From positions 2,582,959 through 2,646,958 of the forward strand of contig NZ_KI866530.1 in NCBI RefSeq assembly GCF_000511175.1: a stretch of 64,000 nt of DNA, read 5' to 3'. The notes under the pieces are model-generated. The model was not told the origin of the DNA. It saw only the letters and a list, made by a program, of their open reading frames with translations, and did no database searches. Position numbers and translations under genes: made by a program. This DNA is from Sediminibacterium salmoneum NBRC 103935 (GTDB lineage Bacteria; Bacteroidota; Bacteroidia; Chitinophagales; Chitinophagaceae). Below, piece after piece: positions 61,118 to 64,000 of this stretch (positions are counted from its first letter, which is position 1; every line of letters begins with the position of its first letter).

Positions 61118-62377
61118 TTATTGAAGTACTTTCATCTTTACCATTTCAATTCTTCTTTCAGATACAGTTAGAATATCAAACTTGAAATTATTGATGATAA
61201 TGGTTTCTTTTTGTTTGGGAATGGTTTCGTGTTCGCTGATAATATAGCCACTCAGTGTTTCTGAATCACTGGTAGGAAAATCCAGGTTGTATTTTTCATT
61301 TAGGTAATCCAGTTCCAGTCTGCCACTGAAAATAAATTCATCTTCGGCCAGTTGCTTTTCAACAAATTCTTCTGTATCGTATTCGTCCTGAATTTCTCCG
61401 AAAATTTCTTCCAGTAAATCTTCCATGGTAACAATTCCTGAAGTGCCACCAAATTCATCTACCACCCAGGCAATGCTTTTTCTTTCTTTGGTGAACTTAT
61501 TAATCAGGTCTGTGGCGCTCATGCTTTCCGGAACCGCTACAATTGGATGCAGCATGGCTTTGATGTTTTCAGGCCTGTTAAACAAATCTAACTGATGAAT
61601 ATATCCTACGATATTGTCGATGCTGTTTTCGTACACCAGTAATTTGCTGAGCTTGGTCTGTATAAACAATGCTCTTGCTTCTGCAAGACTGTCGTTTACT
61701 TCCAATGCTACAATTTCAGTTCTGGGAACCAGGCATTGTCTGATTTTTACGGTTGGTAAACTCAAGGCATTTTCAAAAAGTTCCGTATTCAGTTCCTGGT
61801 TTTCATCGTCCTGGTCTTTGGTCTGCTGAAAAAAATGTTCCAGGTCTATTTTAGTAAATGCTTCGTTTTTATCTTTAACCCTAACGTTAAATAAGTACTT
61901 TAATATCCATTGAGAAATATTAACGAAGAGATTGGTCAGGGGTAAAAATAAGTTGTGAAAAAAGTTAGCGACTGGAGCAAACACGAATAGCAGGCTGTCG
62001 CTCTTGGCTCTGAAAATGGCTTTGGGTAAAAATTTACCGATTACCAAAACCACCAAAGTGGAAACCAGGGTATCAAATGCCAGTTTTAAAAAATCATTTT
62101 CAATCTTTAACGGCATCCAGATCCCTGCTTTTAGCAGTTCATCGAAAAGCAAACCATAAATTACCAGAAACAGATTAACGCCAATTAAACAAGTACCAAT
62201 AAATCTTGCAGGAGATTCAATGAATTGCGCCAGAATGATGCCACTTCTTTTACCCTGCTTTTTCTTAAGCTCAATGCTTAGCCTGTTGGCGGTAACGAAT
62301 GCAATTTCGTAACCGGCAAAGAAGCCAATGAACAACAAAGTACCCACTATACTAAGAATGGTATAGACATGCGCCAT
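61118..62377 (-). CDS. CNNM/CBS/CorC_HlyC membrane protein (hemolysin family)
   Basis: 419-residue membrane protein with an N-terminal CNNM (DUF21) domain of about four segments (FIGFFAGYEIAFVTANRLSIELKKKQGK at its start). Two CBS domains follow (about 205-330; ALFIQTKLSKLLVYENSID, VDEFGGTSGIVTMEDLLEEIFG), then a C-terminal CorC_HlyC domain. Relatives transport Mg2+ or Co2+. The sequence is of the general hemolysin type rather than GldE. It starts the tatC-rpiB-M28 unit. Confidence 0.9.
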   Translation of the reverse strand: MAHVYTILSIVGTLLFIGFFAGYEIAFVTANRLSIELKKKQGKRSGIILAQFIESPARFIGTCLIGVNLFLVIYGLLFDELLKAGIWMPLKIENDFLKLAFDTLVSTLVVLVIGKFLPKAIFRAKSDSLLFVFAPVANFFHNLFLPLTNLFVNISQWILKYLFNVRVKDKNEAFTKIDLEHFFQQTKDQDDENQELNTELFENALSLPTVKIRQCLVPRTEIVALEVNDSLAEARALFIQTKLSKLLVYENSIDNIVGYIHQLDLFNRPENIKAMLHPIVAVPESMSATDLINKFTKERKSIAWVVDEFGGTSGIVTMEDLLEEIFGEIQDEYDTEEFVEKQLAEDEFIFSGRLELDYLNEKYNLDFPTSDSETLSGYIISEHETIPKQKETIIINNFKFDILTVSERRIEMVKMKVLQ

Positions 62378-62403
62378 AATAAGCCAAAGTTAAGGGATAT
62401 ACC

Positions 62404-62433
62404 CAAACAAAGTACCCCGTAGAAACGGGGTAC
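62404..62433 (-). terminator. Terminator after the DUF4097-like gene
   Basis: GTACCCCGT (62412-62420) pairs perfectly with ACGGGGTAC (62425-62433) around a 4-base loop. Read on the minus strand it is followed by TTTGTTT, so it should end the 62485-63939 transcript before the CNNM gene. Confidence 0.68.
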
Positions 62434-62484
62434 GTGACCGATTTAACACATGAGAATCGGCGCTGTAAAGTTTATATAGTTCTT

Positions 62485-63939
62485 TTATTTAAAGTCTACG
62501 GTGCAATTCTGACAATTCATCTCAATTTTAAGCCCCTTGCCTTCCCCAACTTTAGCGGTGAAACGCGATTCATTGCCGCTTGCCTGTGCAAACCGGGTTA
62601 CAGAACGGTTGATTTCAATTAATTGTCTGGCCAATGCGTCGGTTTCTTTTTCCTTTTTTTCCGGGGCTGTTTTTTTAGGCTCTTCAATAACTACAGGCTC
62701 TTTCTCAAAGTTGCCATAAACAGTGCTGTAAGCGCCGTTGAAATTCACCGTATAGTTTTTTACATTCCGTACCGGAATGCGTATATCGGCATATTTATTG
62801 TCAATTTTAATCAGACTCAGATTAGATCCTACATTTCTGATTTTTACATCTGCATTGGTGCCATCCATTTCTAGCGAACCATTCAGCTGAGTCACCCTAA
62901 GATTTCCGTAGTTCTTTCTTCCTCTTAGTTCGTCGGCTTCATCAATTTCATATTCGTCATTGGTACTTCTGAATACGGCTTTTTTGGTGCTACCAATTTC
63001 AACCGTTGCATATTTGGTATCCAGGTCTGCATCGGCAATACTACGTGCACTGAAACGGCCGTTCATGAATTCAATTTCTGCTACTCCTGCGTTTTCAATA
63101 TTTACATTCGAGTATTTGGAACGAAGGAATAGTTTGGTGAAACTTTCGGCTTCTACATTTCCATTGGTGATACTAATAGTGGTTGTTCCCGCATTGCCTG
63201 TAATCTGCAAGTCTGCGTATTTGGTATCTACATCCAGTTTGGCTGATGAAGGCAAATAAATGGTCACTACTCTTTTTATGTTCGATTTGCTGCCAATATT
63301 TTCACCTTTGTCGTTGAATACTGCTACAGCAGGATTGCCGCTCCATCCAAAAGTATTTCCATTGATGGTATAGCTTCCGCCTGAAATGGTTCCCGATTTA
63401 ACACGAACCATATTTCCTACTGTTTTTAAGGAAAGGTTCATTTTCTCAAACCATTCTTCATCGCTTAATTTACCTTCCCCTTCAAAATATACAGTGGTAA
63501 CCACTTTTACTTTTGGCTGGTCCCAGGTTTTAATTTGCAGATTCCTGGAAGTGTTGTCAATGAAAATTTCAGCAGATTTAGCAACACTGATTTCCTGACT
63601 GATTTCTTTGGATTTTACATCCTTTAAATCTTTGAAACCATAAGACTCATTAAAAAAACGATCTCCTGGAAATCCGGTAACTGTAATTGCACGTGGGCCA
63701 TTGATTGGGAAACCTTCAACTACAATAGGCTCCAGTGCTTTTGCCATACTTTCTTTTACAGATTTGCGCACTTCAATATTGGCTGCCTTAATTTCTTTTT
63801 CAGCCTTTTGCATTTCTTTTTCGGCTTTCTGCTTTTCCTTTTCTGCCTGTTTTTCGGCAGTACTCTGTTGTGCAGATACTGAAGCAAAGCTTAGCATGCA
63901 GGCGGCAAAAAGAAGGGATTGTTGAATTCTATTTTTCAT
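62485..63939 (-). CDS. DUF4097-like exported beta-helix protein with charged coiled coil
   Basis: 484-residue exported protein with a Sec signal (to about residue 23). A strongly charged helix follows: Lys/Glu/Ala repeats such as EKQKAEKEMQKAEKE at about 30-65. The body (110-400) is a run of short beta rungs typical of putative adhesin/DUF4097 proteins: VVTIYLPSSAKLDVDTKYADL, then ISITNGNVEAE, then LDTKYATVEIGSTKKAVF. A second charged segment (EEPKKTAPEKKEKE) precedes the C-terminus, which holds a Cys pair (NCQNC). It probably sits in the periplasm or on the surface; such genes often follow ECF sigma factor genes, which would lie beyond the window. Confidence 0.82.
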   Translation of the reverse strand: MKNRIQQSLLFAACMLSFASVSAQQSTAEKQAEKEKQKAEKEMQKAEKEIKAANIEVRKSVKESMAKALEPIVVEGFPINGPRAITVTGFPGDRFFNESYGFKDLKDVKSKEISQEISVAKSAEIFIDNTSRNLQIKTWDQPKVKVVTTVYFEGEGKLSDEEWFEKMNLSLKTVGNMVRVKSGTISGGSYTINGNTFGWSGNPAVAVFNDKGENIGSKSNIKRVVTIYLPSSAKLDVDTKYADLQITGNAGTTTISITNGNVEAESFTKLFLRSKYSNVNIENAGVAEIEFMNGRFSARSIADADLDTKYATVEIGSTKKAVFRSTNDEYEIDEADELRGRKNYGNLRVTQLNGSLEMDGTNADVKIRNVGSNLSLIKIDNKYADIRIPVRNVKNYTVNFNGAYSTVYGNFEKEPVVIEEPKKTAPEKKEKETDALARQLIEINRSVTRFAQASGNESRFTAKVGEGKGLKIEMNCQNCTVDFK

Positions 63940-64000
63940 AATACTGATTTAAAATCAAAAATTTAAATATTGATAAAGTAAGCGCGGGTGGAATCTACAG

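Noticed and set aside
61118-62377. Assignment as gliding protein GldE
   Set aside because: GldE shares the CNNM/CBS/CorC_HlyC layout, but the N-terminal text is that of the general hemolysin family and no gld genes adjoin.
63963-64000. Possible C-terminal end (about 11 codons, stop at 63963-63965) of another minus-strand gene
   Set aside because: It reads VDSTRAYFINI then stop, 23 bases before the DUF4097-like start, which is plausible for an operon partner, but it is too short to support.
1-64000. CRISPR arrays, rRNA, tRNA, insertion sequences, prophage genes, integrases or attachment sites
   Set aside because: Looked for by eye in all gaps and in the protein content; none seen. A tRNA scan and repeat search could confirm this.

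Overview
The window comes from a Bacteroidota chromosome, most likely family Chitinophagaceae (a Sediminibacterium-like genome). The evidence is a SusC/SusD pair, gldC, the order nadK - DUF6089 - uppS - bamA - ompH - ompH - murI, many lipoproteins and Tat-exported oxidoreductases, promoter boxes of the TAnnTTTG type, A/T-rich leaders without strong Shine-Dalgarno sequences, and moderate GC content. Nearly all of it is densely packed coding sequence. I see no rRNA, tRNA, CRISPR array, transposase or prophage. The genus is inferred; the phylum is well supported.

Layout. 1-4256 (minus): a TetR-controlled tripartite RND efflux operon (tetR, tolC-like, adaptor, and a pump cut by the window edge), with a likely TetR operator at 4281-4312. 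4426-9975 (plus): housekeeping genes (DUF502 membrane protein, GT4 glycosyltransferase, gldC, GatB/YqeY, CvpA, alpha/beta hydrolase, CBS protein, nadK). 10035-17706 (plus): envelope biogenesis (DUF6089 barrel, uppS with an apparent frameshift, bamA, two Skp/OmpH chaperones, murI), then rpmH-rnpA-yidD. 17709-18978 (minus): a lipoprotein and superoxide dismutase. 18979-19384 is the only gene-free stretch over 300 bases and is packed with inverted and degenerate repeats.

19385-29113 is a sugar-oxidation locus in two divergent operons plus a convergent gene. It holds a GMC flavoprotein dehydrogenase, its small subunit, a lipoprotein cytochrome c, a DUF1080 (3-keto-disaccharide hydrolase family) protein, three xylose-isomerase-like TIM barrels and two Gfo/Idh/MocA oxidoreductases. 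Together these resemble a periplasmic 3-keto-glycoside pathway; tadA rides at the end of the minus operon. 29238-35407: ALDH3, a GPx-like protein, dusB, a CPBP protease, a DUF2007 protein, cdsA, psd and a tiny secreted Cys/Met/Lys-rich protein. 35505-38835: a HAD nucleotidase, an SDR, a flavin reductase and an FAH-family hydrolase. 38910-41480 is a GH9 endoglucanase-like enzyme fused to a polysaccharide deacetylase-like domain.

41520-48331 (minus) is a nine-gene, tightly spaced operon headed by sdpR-sdpI behind a clear palindromic operator. It continues through an alpha/beta hydrolase, acpH, DUF2911, cystathionine gamma-synthase, a beta-lactamase-like hydrolase, a TIGR02757 protein and a small unknown. 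48442-52101 (minus) is a four-gene glycan/lipid-sugar cassette. 52195-53178 is a deoxyhypusine-synthase-family enzyme. 53439-58109 is a SusC/SusD_2 pair. 58224-63939 (minus) holds an M28 peptidase, rpiB, tatC, a CNNM/CBS membrane protein and a DUF4097-like exported protein.

Strongest leads: the 3-keto-glycoside locus; the hairpin-rich degenerate repeat cluster at 19085-19360; the frameshift in uppS; the GH9-deacetylase fusion; the bacterial deoxyhypusine-synthase homologue with its active-site lysine; and the SdpR/SdpI operon without an evident toxin. None of these is proven here to be a new system.
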